Below are positions 23,857-32,477 of a stretch of DNA of 43,781 bases, one piece after another. The first letter of the stretch is position 1; each line of letters starts with the position of its first letter. The notes under the pieces were generated by a model, which worked only from the letters and a program-made list of their open reading frames with translations, did no database searches and was not told the origin of the DNA. The stretch spans positions 1 to 43,781 of the forward strand of contig ONID01000006.1 in the NCBI GenBank assembly GCA_900317765.1, read 5' to 3'. Origin of the DNA: an uncultured Eubacteriales bacterium. GTDB lineage: Bacteria > Bacillota > Clostridia > Oscillospirales > Acutalibacteraceae. A program made the translations under genes and the position numbers.

Positions 23857-25035
23857 ATGATTGATTTGAACAATATCAAAAAAAGGCGAAATATCGCTAT
23901 TCTCGGCTCTACCGGTTCCATCGGAACGCAGGCGCTCGACGTTGTGCGCGGCATGGGACTGCATGTCACGGCGCTCTGTGCCAACCGTTCCATTGATTTG
24001 CTCGAGCAGCAGGCGAGGGAATTCAAGCCCGAGGTCGTCGCTGTTATGGACGGGACCGCAGCAGCTGAACTCAAAATCAAGCTGGCGGACACTTCCGTCA
24101 AAGTGCTGCAGGGCATGGACGGCTTTATCGAAGCGGCTACCCTTGCACAAAATGACGTTGTGCTCAATTCCGTTGTCGGTATGGTGGGACTGGTTCCGAC
24201 GCTTGCCGTGATTGAAGCGGGCAAGGATCTGGCGCTTGCCAACAAGGAGACGCTGGTCGCAGGCGGTCAGCTCGTGATGAACGCTGCCCGCGAAAAGGGA
24301 GTGCCGATTCTGCCGGTTGACAGCGAACATTCGGCTATCTTTCAATGCCTGCAGGGTTCGCCCGGACCACACGCCTTCCGCAGGATTATTCTGACCGCGT
24401 CCGGAGGCCCCTTCTTCGGCAAAAAGCGGGAAGAGCTGCTTGACGTGACGCCCGAACAGGCGCTGAAACATCCCAACTGGAGCATGGGCGCGAAGATTAC
24501 CATTGATTCCGCTACCCTGATGAACAAGGGCTTGGAGGTCATCGAGGCGGCTTGGCTATTCAATAAGGGCGTGGACGACATCGAAGTGGTTGTGCAGCGG
24601 GAGAGCATTATTCATTCGGCTGTGGAATACTGCGACAATTCCGTGATCGCACAGTTAGGAACGCCGGATATGCGCATTCCTATTCAATATGCCATCAGCT
24701 ATCCTGACCGCGTGCCGTCACCTGCGAAGCCGCTCGATCTGTTTGAGGTCGGCAAGCTGACATTCTACAGACCGGACACGGAAACCTTTGTTTGTTTAGC
24801 TGCCTGTAAGGAGGCCATGCGCAGGGGAGGTCTTGCGCCTGCCGCCGCAAACGGTGCTAATGAGAAAGCGGTTGAGCTCTTCCTGAAGAAGAAGATCGGG
24901 TTCCTCGACATTGGAAAGTATGTATGGGAAGCGATGGATCGTCAGCCGAAGGTGGAGAGTTTCACGGTGGAGGACGTTTTGGAATGTGACAAGGCGGCGC
25001 GGGAATATGTGATGAAAGCGTCGGGAAATATATAG
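23857..25035 (+). CDS. dxr: 1-deoxy-D-xylulose 5-phosphate reductoisomerase
   Basis: A 392-residue cytosolic enzyme of the MEP pathway: rearranges and reduces DXP to 2-C-methyl-D-erythritol 4-phosphate with NADPH and a divalent metal. Motifs: ILGSTGSIGTQALDVV (NADPH site), LANKETLVAGGQL, PVDSEHSAIFQCL (metal ligands), TASGGPFF, LMNKGLEVIEAAWLF and VVQRESIIHSAVEY. Length normal. It directly abuts rseP. Together with ispG in this window it shows that isoprenoids are made by the non-mevalonate route. Confidence 0.97.
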   Translation: MIDLNNIKKRRNIAILGSTGSIGTQALDVVRGMGLHVTALCANRSIDLLEQQAREFKPEVVAVMDGTAAAELKIKLADTSVKVLQGMDGFIEAATLAQNDVVLNSVVGMVGLVPTLAVIEAGKDLALANKETLVAGGQLVMNAAREKGVPILPVDSEHSAIFQCLQGSPGPHAFRRIILTASGGPFFGKKREELLDVTPEQALKHPNWSMGAKITIDSATLMNKGLEVIEAAWLFNKGVDDIEVVVQRESIIHSAVEYCDNSVIAQLGTPDMRIPIQYAISYPDRVPSPAKPLDLFEVGKLTFYRPDTETFVCLAACKEAMRRGGLAPAAANGANEKAVELFLKKKIGFLDIGKYVWEAMDRQPKVESFTVEDVLECDKAAREYVMKASGNI

Positions 25036-26112
25036 TTGATAGGAGTGGTCAATATTTCAACAGTAAACATCATACTGACGGTGATCATAGCGGTCATACT
25101 GTTTGCGATGATCATCGGCATACACGAATTCGGGCATTTCATCACGGCGAAGAAATTCGGCGTGAAGGTCAATGAATTTGCCTTAGGAATGGGTCCCAAG
25201 CTCATTTCCAAACAGGGAAAGGAAACGCTCTATTCTCTCCGTCTTATTCCGATTGGCGGCTACTGCGCCATGGAGGGCGAGGACGAGGACAGCAGCGACG
25301 AACGCGCTCTTAACAACAAAAAATGGTGGCAGCGCGGCATTATTCTTGCCGCGGGAGCCTTTATGAATATCGTACTCGGCATCTTGTTTATGTTTGTCAT
25401 CCAGGTGCAGGAGCCTTATTATGCATCCACCAAGATCGCCTATCTGGTGAGCGATTCCACCAGCGTGAATGCGGGAATTGAGCTGGGAGACGACATTTAT
25501 TCCATCAACGGATACCGCACCCACTGCGCCACCGACATCAGTTTTGCCCTTTCCACCGCGAAGGAAGGCATCATCGACATCACCGTCAAGCGGGACGGGA
25601 AAAAGATAGAATTCAAGGATCTGCATATGGCCGTGGAGGACTTCAACGGCACCAAGGTGACCACCATCGACTTCAAGGTCAAGCGGGTGGATAAAACCGT
25701 CTGGACGGTGATTTCCAACACCTTCACCGAGACATATGCCTATGTGCGCATGATTTATTCCAGCATCATCATGATGGTCACGGGTCGTGTCGGATTCAAT
25801 GAGGTTTCCGGTCCCGTGGGAATGGCGTCCGCCATTGGTCAGGTCGCCGAAGCCGGCTTCAAATACAGCTTTATGGACGGACTCAACAACATCATCAACT
25901 TCATGGCGCTGATCACGGTTAACCTCGGCATCTTCAATCTGCTGCCGCTTCCGGCTCTCGACGGCGGAAGACTGCTCTTCGTGATCATTGAAGGCATCCG
26001 GCGCAAGCCTATCGACCCCGAAAAGGAGGGCATCGTTCACTTTGTCGGTTTTGCCCTTCTGATTCTCCTGATGATTATTATCACCATCAAGGACGTCTGG
26101 TCGCTGTTCTGA
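25036..26112 (+). CDS. rseP: RIP metalloprotease RseP (site-2 protease, M50)
   Basis: A 358-residue membrane protease that cuts transmembrane segments, typically anti-sigma factors and leftover signal peptides. The zinc site is IGIHEFGHF (His30, Glu31, His34) in helix 1; a PDZ-like domain spans ~120-200 (SVNAGIELGDDIYSINGYRT); the third metal ligand is in NLLPLPALDGGRLLF. The start is uncertain: dxr ends at 25035 and the TTG at 25036 is in frame, but AGGAG at 25041-25045 points to a start near 25045-25054, where only GTG or ATT is available. An adjacent anti-sigma target is not visible. Confidence 0.93.
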   Translation: MIGVVNISTVNIILTVIIAVILFAMIIGIHEFGHFITAKKFGVKVNEFALGMGPKLISKQGKETLYSLRLIPIGGYCAMEGEDEDSSDERALNNKKWWQRGIILAAGAFMNIVLGILFMFVIQVQEPYYASTKIAYLVSDSTSVNAGIELGDDIYSINGYRTHCATDISFALSTAKEGIIDITVKRDGKKIEFKDLHMAVEDFNGTKVTTIDFKVKRVDKTVWTVISNTFTETYAYVRMIYSSIIMMVTGRVGFNEVSGPVGMASAIGQVAEAGFKYSFMDGLNNIINFMALITVNLGIFNLLPLPALDGGRLLFVIIEGIRRKPIDPEKEGIVHFVGFALLILLMIIITIKDVWSLF

Positions 26113-26127
26113 TTTCTTTTGCTTATC

Positions 26128-26177
26128 AAAAAGGCAATCCGGCTGTTTTTCAATCGGGTTGCCTTTTATTTTTTTCA
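26128..26177 (+). terminator. Terminator after rseP
   Basis: AAAAGGCAA pairs with TTGCCTTTT around an inner CCG/CGG stem and is followed by a T-rich run. It closes the uppS-cdsA-dxr-rseP operon. Confidence 0.85.
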
Positions 26178-26210
26178 TTGATTGCCTATCAAACAAAGAG
26201 AGGAAAAAAT

Positions 26211-27002
26211 ATGCTCATTACCGACAAGCGGATTGACGGCGGAAAGGCGTTTGACTGGGGAAGAACCTCGGAGGATTACGCTAAATACCGCGATATTTAC
26301 CCCGAAATCTTCTATCGGAAGATAACCGACCTCGGTCTCTGCGTCAGCGGTCAGAAGGTGCTCGACATCGGCACCGGAACGGGCGTCATTCCCCGCAATT
26401 TGTACCGTTTCGGCGCGCAGTGGACCGGCACCGACATTTCTCCCGAACAGATCGCCCAGGCGGAACGCCTTTCACAGGAGGCGGGAATGAATATTTGCTT
26501 CTTTGCCGTTCCGACCGAGGAATTGGGTTTCCCGCCGGCATCCTTCGACGTGATCACCGCCTGCCAGTGCTTCTGGTATTTCGATCACGCCAAGGTCATG
26601 CCCATGCTGCGGAAGTTCCTGCAACCCGGCGGCAGGCTGCTGATCCTATACATGGCGTGGCTGCCCTTCGAGGACGAGATCGCTTCCGCCAGCGAGGAAA
26701 TTGTGCTGCGTTACAGTCCCGGCTGGACGGGAGCAGGGGAGACGGTGCATCCCATCGACATTCCGGAAGTCGCTTATGAATATTTTATCTTGGAGCATCA
26801 CGAGGAATACCGTCTGGAAGTTCCCTTTACCCGCGAGAGCTGGCACGGACGCATGAAGGCCTGCCGCGGTGTGGGCGCTTCTTTATCGGGAGAACAGCTC
26901 GCGCAGTGGGAGCGCGAGCATTGGAACATGCTCACCGGGCGCGCACCGGAGCAATTTGAAATACGGCACTACGCCGCCATTGCGGTTCTGAAACGCCTGT
27001 AA
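26211..27002 (+). CDS. Class I SAM-dependent methyltransferase
   Basis: A 263-residue cytosolic methyltransferase of the Methyltransf_11/25 type. Motif I KVLDIGTGTGVIPRNLYRFG binds SAM; TGTDISPEQIAQAE is motif II; FDVITACQCFWYFD and KFLQPGGRLLILYMAW follow. Substrate unknown. ATG at 26211 is preferred (AGAGAGG 8 bases before). It sits alone after the rseP terminator at the start of a 5-kb block that separates rseP from ispG. Confidence 0.88.
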   Translation: MLITDKRIDGGKAFDWGRTSEDYAKYRDIYPEIFYRKITDLGLCVSGQKVLDIGTGTGVIPRNLYRFGAQWTGTDISPEQIAQAERLSQEAGMNICFFAVPTEELGFPPASFDVITACQCFWYFDHAKVMPMLRKFLQPGGRLLILYMAWLPFEDEIASASEEIVLRYSPGWTGAGETVHPIDIPEVAYEYFILEHHEEYRLEVPFTRESWHGRMKACRGVGASLSGEQLAQWEREHWNMLTGRAPEQFEIRHYAAIAVLKRL

Positions 27003-27073
27003 GTCCTCTGCCTGAAGAGGCAACAGAGAAACAAGCGCTCAGCACTTTTTATTCACCATGAGGAGTTGATTAC

Positions 27074-27586
27074 ATGAAAAGACTTTACTGCGGAGGAAGC
27101 TTTTGTTTTGATATAACCCGTTCTGACTACAGGAAACATGCCGAGAATGACTTCCGGGTCAGGCTGCTCGGCTCCGTTGAACGTCTTCTGATCAGGCAAA
27201 GCGGAACCATGGTCGGTAATGACGTGGAATATATCGGCCCGTTTTATGTAGAAACAGAGGATGTTCCATACGGATTGAATGACGAAATAATCGTCCGCAA
27301 CGAGATGGAGATGATCGAAAGCTGCACCGACGCGGTGTTCCTTCTCGACGACGGATGCTGTCCCGGAACGGTCGCTGAACTTATTCTTGCCAGCCAAAAG
27401 GGAAAGGACACGGCCGTGTTTTATATTAACAGAGGGGAAGGGGAGGAAACCGAGAGCCGGCTGCATACCCCTTGCTGGTTCCCGATCATTATGAGTCAGA
27501 AACTCAATCCGAATACAAGGCTTTTTTCGTGCAGTGACCGGGAAGACGCCATCAAAATCCTTATGGAATACGTTTCCCTTTTGTGA
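27074..27586 (+). CDS. Hypothetical protein, possibly nucleoside 2-deoxyribosyltransferase-like
   Basis: A 170-residue soluble protein. Its layout, an N-terminal strand with YCGGSFCFD, a middle segment IGPFYVETEDV, then NEMEMIESCTDAVFLLDDGC and CPGTVAELILASQKGK with a final strand TAVFYI, resembles the nucleoside 2-deoxyribosyltransferase/LOG-like Rossmann group, in which the D-x-x-x-x-G-T-x-x-E-L segment holds the catalytic glutamate. I infer a nucleotide-handling role only by this pattern. GAGGAG precedes the ATG. It converges on the radical SAM gene. Confidence 0.55.
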   Translation: MKRLYCGGSFCFDITRSDYRKHAENDFRVRLLGSVERLLIRQSGTMVGNDVEYIGPFYVETEDVPYGLNDEIIVRNEMEMIESCTDAVFLLDDGCCPGTVAELILASQKGKDTAVFYINRGEGEETESRLHTPCWFPIIMSQKLNPNTRLFSCSDREDAIKILMEYVSLL

Positions 27587-27596
27587 AGGCGAGTCC

Positions 27597-27649
27597 GTTG
27601 TGGGTCTTAACATATCCTTTGCATACCAGGGGAAGGATGACGTCACAAC
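27597..27649. repeat. Nested inverted repeat between convergent genes
   Basis: GTTGTG (27597-27602) faces CACAAC (27644-27649) and ATCCTT (27614-27619) faces AAGGAT (27633-27638). It lies at the junction of two convergent genes and could stop transcription from both, though no T-run is seen. Confidence 0.35.
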
Positions 27650-28509
27650 AGGCTTGTCTGCTCAAATCCGTCGTCCGGGAATTCATTCAGATAGGCGAAT
27701 ATCTCGTCCTGTCTGTGCATGATTCCGTGGCTGCGGCAGAACGAGCGGAAAATCTCATTGAGCCGCGGCGTGTTCGGCGACGGCAGTTCATAGGCGTTGC
27801 CGTAGAGCGAAATGTATTTTTCCTTCAGTCCCGGGAAGTGTCGGTCGAGGGCGTCGTAATAATACTCCCTGTCGCCCTCCCGCAGCGTCATTCCCATGCC
27901 GAAGCAGAGGATTCCCTTCACGCCTGCATCCGCGCAGCAGTTCAGTATGCCGAGAAGGTTTTCAGGGGTGTCGTTGATGTACGGCAGGATCGGACAGAGC
28001 CACACCACTGTCGGGATTCCTTCGGCGCGCATGGTTTTCAGCACGGCGACGCGTTCGGCTGTGGCGGAGACATTCGGCTCCACAATGCGGCAGAGGTCTT
28101 CATCGTATGTGGTCAGCGTCATCTGCACCACTGCTTTTGCCTTCTCATGTATGCTTTTCAGCAGATCAAGGTCGCGGAGTATGCGGGATGATTTGGTGAG
28201 TACCGACACCCCGAAGCCGTAACGCTCAATGATCGCAAGGCATTGCCTCGTCAGTCCTAATTTTTCTTCGATGTGCAGATAGGGGTCGCACATCGCACCG
28301 GTGCCGATCATGCACCGGTTTTTCTTTTTGCGCAGTGCCCGTTCCAGCAGCTCCGGCGCGTTGATTTTGACCTCAATGTCCTCGAATGCGTGTGTCATTC
28401 CGTAGCATTTGCTTCTCGAATCACAGTAGATGCAGCCGTGGGAACAGCCGCGGTAGATGTTCATCCCGTTTTTGGGCGACAATATGCTCTTTGCGTACAC
28501 TTCATGCAT
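27643..28509 (-). CDS. Radical SAM protein, SPL/Rv2578c-like
   Basis: A 288-residue protein on the opposite strand to all other protein genes here. The radical SAM cluster motif is CSHGCIYC (Cys22, Cys26, Cys29), preceded by SPKNGMNIYRG as in the spore-photoproduct-lyase-like 'SPL family radical SAM' proteins (Rv2578c type). TGAMCDPY, LTKSSRILRDLDLL, VQMTLTT and GIPTVVWLCPILPYIND are further conserved barrel strands. It lacks the long C-terminal domains of true SplB, so the substrate is unknown. ATG at 28509 (reading left) is chosen because GGAATGAGAAG lies before it. A TATAAT lies on the minus strand at 28549-28544. Confidence 0.88.
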   Translation of the reverse strand: MHEVYAKSILSPKNGMNIYRGCSHGCIYCDSRSKCYGMTHAFEDIEVKINAPELLERALRKKKNRCMIGTGAMCDPYLHIEEKLGLTRQCLAIIERYGFGVSVLTKSSRILRDLDLLKSIHEKAKAVVQMTLTTYDEDLCRIVEPNVSATAERVAVLKTMRAEGIPTVVWLCPILPYINDTPENLLGILNCCADAGVKGILCFGMGMTLREGDREYYYDALDRHFPGLKEKYISLYGNAYELPSPNTPRLNEIFRSFCRSHGIMHRQDEIFAYLNEFPDDGFEQTSLL

Positions 28510-28653
28510 AGTCTTCTCATTCCTGTCATTGATTGCTGTTATTATTATACATGTTTTTCCGCAGAAGTACATAGGTGTTACTGCTGTTTTTTTCTGCTGA
28601 TTGGAAAAAATTACAAAAATAATAAAATATATTACAGATTTTAAAGAAATTAG

Positions 28654-28682
28654 TTGACTTTTTGAATAAGTTGTTTTATAAT
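28654..28682 (+). promoter_or_regulatory. Promoter before the surface protein gene
   Basis: TTGACT (28654-28659), 17 bases, TATAAT (28677-28682). The leader of ~160 bases is AT-rich; no known riboswitch could be matched. Confidence 0.65.
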
Positions 28683-28846
28683 ATCCTAAAAAGATAACAT
28701 TAGTTGTAATTTATTTTATATATATTCAAAAAGATGATTTTGTAATTGCTTTATGGTCAATAATATCATAATAGTATATTAGCGGTGCGGTAAGGGGCAA
28801 ACTGCATGGCTGTATAGAATATTTATTTTAGAGAGGATGTTTTTTT

Positions 28847-30076
28847 ATGAAGTCCAGAATGAAGATTAAATTGTTTTTCGCTATGGCGATGGCAGTAGGT
28901 CTCCTCATCTGTGTCGTCGGTTTCTCTGCTTTTGCGGCTGCGCCCTATGAGAATCCGGATGACATTCCAGGATTTGCGACACACTCCCAAACCATAACAG
29001 CAGAGGACGGCACGGAGACCGAAATTTCATGGAGTGAAATCAGTTTTGAGTTCAATGTCTTTGATTATTTTGAGAAAGTGGTTGGTTCCGATTCGTATCA
29101 GGTCTGGTCAAGTTCGGAAAACGAACCAGAACTCCCGCAGAGTTACCTGACAAATGGCTATACTGTCAATATTGATGATCTTTGTTTACCTGAGTATAGT
29201 TGGCAAACGGATGATGAAGGAAATTTCATTATTTTCAGGGGCTATGGTCTCTCAGATGCTTCCGGTAATGTGATCGGTGGTGCTATCACTACATTAACTG
29301 AAGATAACCACGGTTGTACTCTTGCCCCGGTTTTCACTCCTGCCACTGACGAGGAAAGAGAGGAAATCGAAAAAGAATTAGCTGAAGCAGAGAAAGAAGA
29401 GGCAGAGCGTCAGGCGAACGGTGTTGCCGGATATGTTTTTGAATGGGATGAAGATGGAGAACATTTTACATATACGCAATACTGGCTTTTAAGTGAGATT
29501 AAGATCGTCAAAACGCCTCTGAGCGGAGACGCCCTCGCCAATGCCCTTGCCAAAGCAGGCGTTGACTCGAAAAATAAAGTGGCATATGATATTAAAATAT
29601 ATGCTGATTGGGATGATGATTGTCAATATCCGTTGTTTGTAAGAAGTGGCAAAAGTATCTCTGTGACTCTTCCTAAGCCCGATGTCGAGGGCGCTGAGGT
29701 TTTCGAAATCGTTCATATCAAGGACGACGGATCCATTGAAAAACTACCTGCAACGGTTGACGGAAACAACCTTAATTTCAGCATTACCAGCTGCAGTCCG
29801 TTTGTTCCCAGCGGTGGTCCTGCGCCTGACTCTGGCGATTCCACTTCGTCCGATGATACCACTACAACTGCTGTTACTACTACGACCACAGCAACCACCA
29901 CGACCACAGCAGCCTCTTCCGACACCAATAAGGGCAGCACCAACAGCCCCAACACAGGTGAGGGCTCGGTTATTCCCGTAGTGGTACTCTTTATCCTTTC
30001 CGTTGTCGCGGCAGGCGGTGTGCTTGGTTTCACCGTGTTGAAGAAGAGATTTTCGGCAGAGAGCGTTGAGAAATGA
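28847..30076 (+). CDS. Wall-anchored surface protein with Thr linker and SPNTG signal
   Basis: A 409-residue exported protein. Residues 1-31: signal peptide ending FSAFAAA. Residues ~32-320: two or more globular parts rich in Asp/Glu, with a charged helix REEIEKELAEAEKEEAERQA around residue 170; I do not recognise them. Residues ~335-365: Ser/Thr linker (TTTTAVTTTTTATTTTTAA). C-terminus: SPNTG (367-371), membrane helix and KKR tail, a class of sortase signal like LPXTG. Expressed from its own promoter. Ends with a hairpin terminator. Likely a lineage-specific surface protein. Confidence 0.75.
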   Translation: MKSRMKIKLFFAMAMAVGLLICVVGFSAFAAAPYENPDDIPGFATHSQTITAEDGTETEISWSEISFEFNVFDYFEKVVGSDSYQVWSSSENEPELPQSYLTNGYTVNIDDLCLPEYSWQTDDEGNFIIFRGYGLSDASGNVIGGAITTLTEDNHGCTLAPVFTPATDEEREEIEKELAEAEKEEAERQANGVAGYVFEWDEDGEHFTYTQYWLLSEIKIVKTPLSGDALANALAKAGVDSKNKVAYDIKIYADWDDDCQYPLFVRSGKSISVTLPKPDVEGAEVFEIVHIKDDGSIEKLPATVDGNNLNFSITSCSPFVPSGGPAPDSGDSTSSDDTTTTAVTTTTTATTTTTAASSDTNKGSTNSPNTGEGSVIPVVVLFILSVVAAGGVLGFTVLKKRFSAESVEK

Positions 30077-30160
30077 TTTTTTCAGCACAATCGATAACAG
30101 TTTGAATGAGAAATATTAACGTGATTGTTGTGAGTTTTTTATTTGATTTGTAATTGCCCC

Positions 30161-30210
30161 AAAAACCGAGGATTGTCACGCTTGCTGGCGCGAATGGTCC
30201 CCGGTTTTTT
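30161..30210 (+). terminator. Terminator after the surface protein gene, carrying palindrome copy I
   Basis: AAAAACCGAGGA pairs with TCCCCGGTTTTTT, one mismatch, closing a large loop that includes GGCGCGAATG, the core of the dispersed palindrome family. Confidence 0.7.
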
Positions 30211-30294
30211 CTCTTCTCCTAAGGATATCCATTTTGTAAGCTCTGCCTATAGCTGTTCCGTCGTTGTTTTTCTTTCATTTTTTGCAGAATGATA

Positions 30295-30323
30295 TTGAAT
30301 TTCATTGACCGATAAGGTATAAT
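30295..30323 (+). promoter_or_regulatory. Promoter of the second Rpn-like gene
   Basis: TTGAAT (30295-30300), 17 bases, TATAAT (30318-30323), only 25 bases before the start codon. Confidence 0.65.
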
Positions 30324-30347
30324 TAAAAGGGGGGGGAGGGAATGGCC

Positions 30348-31199
30348 ATGGACGCTAATAGGCCTATTGTCAAGCTGAAATTGGACGTGATATTCAAGAG
30401 GGTTTTCGGTGACGAAAACAACACCGATATTATTGCCGCGTTATTATCCGCTTTGCTCGAAATACCGCGCGAAAGCATTGAGAGAATTACTCTAAACAAT
30501 GTCGAGATAACCCCGGCATATCTGGAACAGAAATTCAGTCGGTTGGATATGAAGATGGATGTTGACGGGAAAACCGTCAATGTTGAAATGCAGGTCAATT
30601 ACGAGCCTGATTTCCGGGAACGCACGCTTTTCTACTGGTCCAAGCTCTACAGCGACGAGCTGAAAACCGGCGACGAATACGGTTCTCTCAAAAGAACGGT
30701 GTGCATCAATCTGATTGATTTCAATTTGTTTGATTGCGAAGATTATCATTCCCAGTTCAGTGTGATGGAGAATTCGCGCCACGAAGTGCTTACGGATAAG
30801 CTGGCTATTCACTTCTTTGAACTGAAAAAGAGCCGTAAATTCCACAAAAACAGTCCGATGGACGAATGGCTTGAATTGATTAATGCGGAAACGGAGGGAG
30901 ATTTGATGGAGATTCAGAACAACACAGCCATCCCCGAGGTCAACAAGACGATATTAATCATCCGAAACCTCAGTGGAGATGAAAAGGTACGCCAGGAGGC
31001 CTACTACCGCGAAAAACGCCTCCACGACGAAGCAACCGCGCTTGGTCACGCCCGCCGTGAGGGCATTGCCGAAGGTCTTGCGAAAGGACGCGCGGAAGGA
31101 CGTGCGGAAGGACGTGCCGAGGTCAGAAATCAAATGGCTGAGAGACTGCGTGCCAAAGGTATGACGGATGACGAGATCAGGGAGATATTGGGTGAATAA
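30348..31199 (+). CDS. Rpn family nuclease, PD-(D/E)XK putative transposase
   Basis: A 283-residue soluble protein of the PD-(D/E)XK nuclease family transposase group (PF12784 type). PIVKLKLDVIFKRVFGDENN is the typical start; the catalytic set is in LDMKMDVDGKTVNVEMQVN (Asp then Glu-x-Gln). ERTLFYWSKLYSDELKTGDEY and VCINLIDFNLF follow. The end has the EGRAEGRAEGRAEV repeat and MTDDEIREI helix, as in the other Rpn-like gene at 11130, though the N-terminal halves differ clearly. ATG at 30348 is chosen over 30342, since the G-rich GGAGGG ends at 30340. A G8 run (30329-30336) lies just before it. Confidence 0.85.
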   Translation: MDANRPIVKLKLDVIFKRVFGDENNTDIIAALLSALLEIPRESIERITLNNVEITPAYLEQKFSRLDMKMDVDGKTVNVEMQVNYEPDFRERTLFYWSKLYSDELKTGDEYGSLKRTVCINLIDFNLFDCEDYHSQFSVMENSRHEVLTDKLAIHFFELKKSRKFHKNSPMDEWLELINAETEGDLMEIQNNTAIPEVNKTILIIRNLSGDEKVRQEAYYREKRLHDEATALGHARREGIAEGLAKGRAEGRAEGRAEVRNQMAERLRAKGMTDDEIREILGE

Positions 31200-31203
31200 C
31201 GGT

Positions 31204-31251
31204 TCCCCGTGGGAGTACATTCCATGAATGTATTTTTCACGGGGCTTTTTT
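31204..31251 (+). terminator. Terminator after the second Rpn-like gene
   Basis: CCCCGTG (31205-31211) pairs with CACGGGG, with an inner TACATTC/GAATGTA stem, then CTTTTTT. Confidence 0.9.
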
Positions 31252-31283
31252 GGCGATTTTTTATCCTTCTTGTATGAATGTCC

Positions 31284-31312
31284 TTGCCAATTTACCAAAT
31301 GTGTGGTATAAT
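31284..31312 (+). promoter_or_regulatory. Promoter of ispG
   Basis: TTGCCA (31284-31289), 17 bases, TATAAT (31307-31312) with an extended -10 TGG before it. It drives ispG and probably the downstream small genes. Confidence 0.7.
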
Positions 31313-31391
31313 TATTTTAATAGTGTAAACTCGGCTGAGTGTATGCATTTTTGCATAGAATGAAATAATGCTCTGAAAGGAAGGATTTATT

Positions 31392-32441
31392 ATGGAGAGA
31401 AGAAAAAGCAGAAAAGTCAAGGTCGGCAATATTTACATAGGCGGAGATGCGCCGGTGACCATTCAGTCCATGCTGAACAAGCCCTCCACCGACATCGAGG
31501 GCAGCGTGGCACAGGCCAAGGCGCTGGAAGCTGCCGGGTGCGAGATTATCCGCGCCGCTGTGCCGGATATGCCTGCCGTCAGGCTCATCGCGGCGCTGAA
31601 GGAAGCCGTTTCGGTGCCCATCGTCGCGGACATTCATTTTGACTATAAGCTCGCCATAGAATCGGCTGCCGCCGGTGTGGATAAAATCCGTATCAATCCC
31701 GGCAACATCGGCGACGAAAGCCGCGTCAAGGCGGTGGTGGACGTCTGCCGTCAGAAGAATATTCCCATCCGCGTGGGCGTCAATTCCGGTTCGGTGGAGA
31801 AGTCCATTCTCGCCAAATACGGCTCTCCCACAGCTGAAGCACTCGTGGAGAGCGCTCTCTATCACGTCTCGCTGCTCGAGAAATTCGACTTTTTCGACAC
31901 CGTTATTTCCATGAAATCCTCCACGGTGCAGACCATGGTGGAATCCTACCGCATTGCAGCCGAACGCTGCGATTATCCGCTGCATTTGGGCGTGACCGAA
32001 GCCGGAACCGAGCGCATGGGTCTGATCAAGTCCTCCGCCGGTCTGGGTTCGCTGCTCATGGATGGCATCGGCGACACGGTGCGCGTTTCACTTACTGCCG
32101 ATCCGGTGCGTGAGGTTTATGCCGCCAAGGATATTCTGCGTGGTCTGGACATTCGCAAGGGCGGCATCCAGTTTGTCTCCTGTCCCACCTGCGGACGTAC
32201 CCGCATTGACCTCATCAAGCTGGCCGAGGACGTGCAGGAGGCGCTCAAGGACGTCGACAAGGACATCAAGGTCGCCGTCATGGGCTGCGTTGTCAACGGC
32301 CCCGGTGAAGCCCGTGAAGCCGATATCGGCGTTGCCGGAGGTGTCGGCTGCGGTCTTATCTTCAAAAAGGGAGAGGTTCTCCGCAAGGTTGCCGAAGAAG
32401 ACCTTCTCACCGAACTTCTCAAAGAAATTGATAAGCTCTAA
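31392..32441 (+). CDS. ispG: 4-hydroxy-3-methylbut-2-enyl diphosphate synthase
   Basis: A 349-residue iron-sulfur enzyme (GcpE) making HMBPP from MEcPP, the penultimate step of the MEP pathway. Motifs: IQSMLNKPSTDIEGS, PIVADIHFDYKLA, KIRINPGNIGDE, RVGVNSGSVEK, and the cluster cysteines in SCPTCGRTRIDL and GCVVNGPGEARE. Length is that of the bacterial short form. GAAAGGAAGG lies before the ATG. In many Clostridia it directly follows rseP; here a 5-kb block intervenes. Confidence 0.97.
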   Translation: MERRKSRKVKVGNIYIGGDAPVTIQSMLNKPSTDIEGSVAQAKALEAAGCEIIRAAVPDMPAVRLIAALKEAVSVPIVADIHFDYKLAIESAAAGVDKIRINPGNIGDESRVKAVVDVCRQKNIPIRVGVNSGSVEKSILAKYGSPTAEALVESALYHVSLLEKFDFFDTVISMKSSTVQTMVESYRIAAERCDYPLHLGVTEAGTERMGLIKSSAGLGSLLMDGIGDTVRVSLTADPVREVYAAKDILRGLDIRKGGIQFVSCPTCGRTRIDLIKLAEDVQEALKDVDKDIKVAVMGCVVNGPGEAREADIGVAGGVGCGLIFKKGEVLRKVAEEDLLTELLKEIDKL

Positions 32442-32477
32442 TATAGACGGAAGATTCTTCATGGAGCGTGCGCAGAT

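Noticed and set aside
28780-28830. Possible c-di-GMP riboswitch before the surface protein gene (GGGGCAAACT motif)
   Set aside because: The GCAAAC-like segment is present but the rest of the GEMM consensus, including the GACGCAAAGC receptor, is not.
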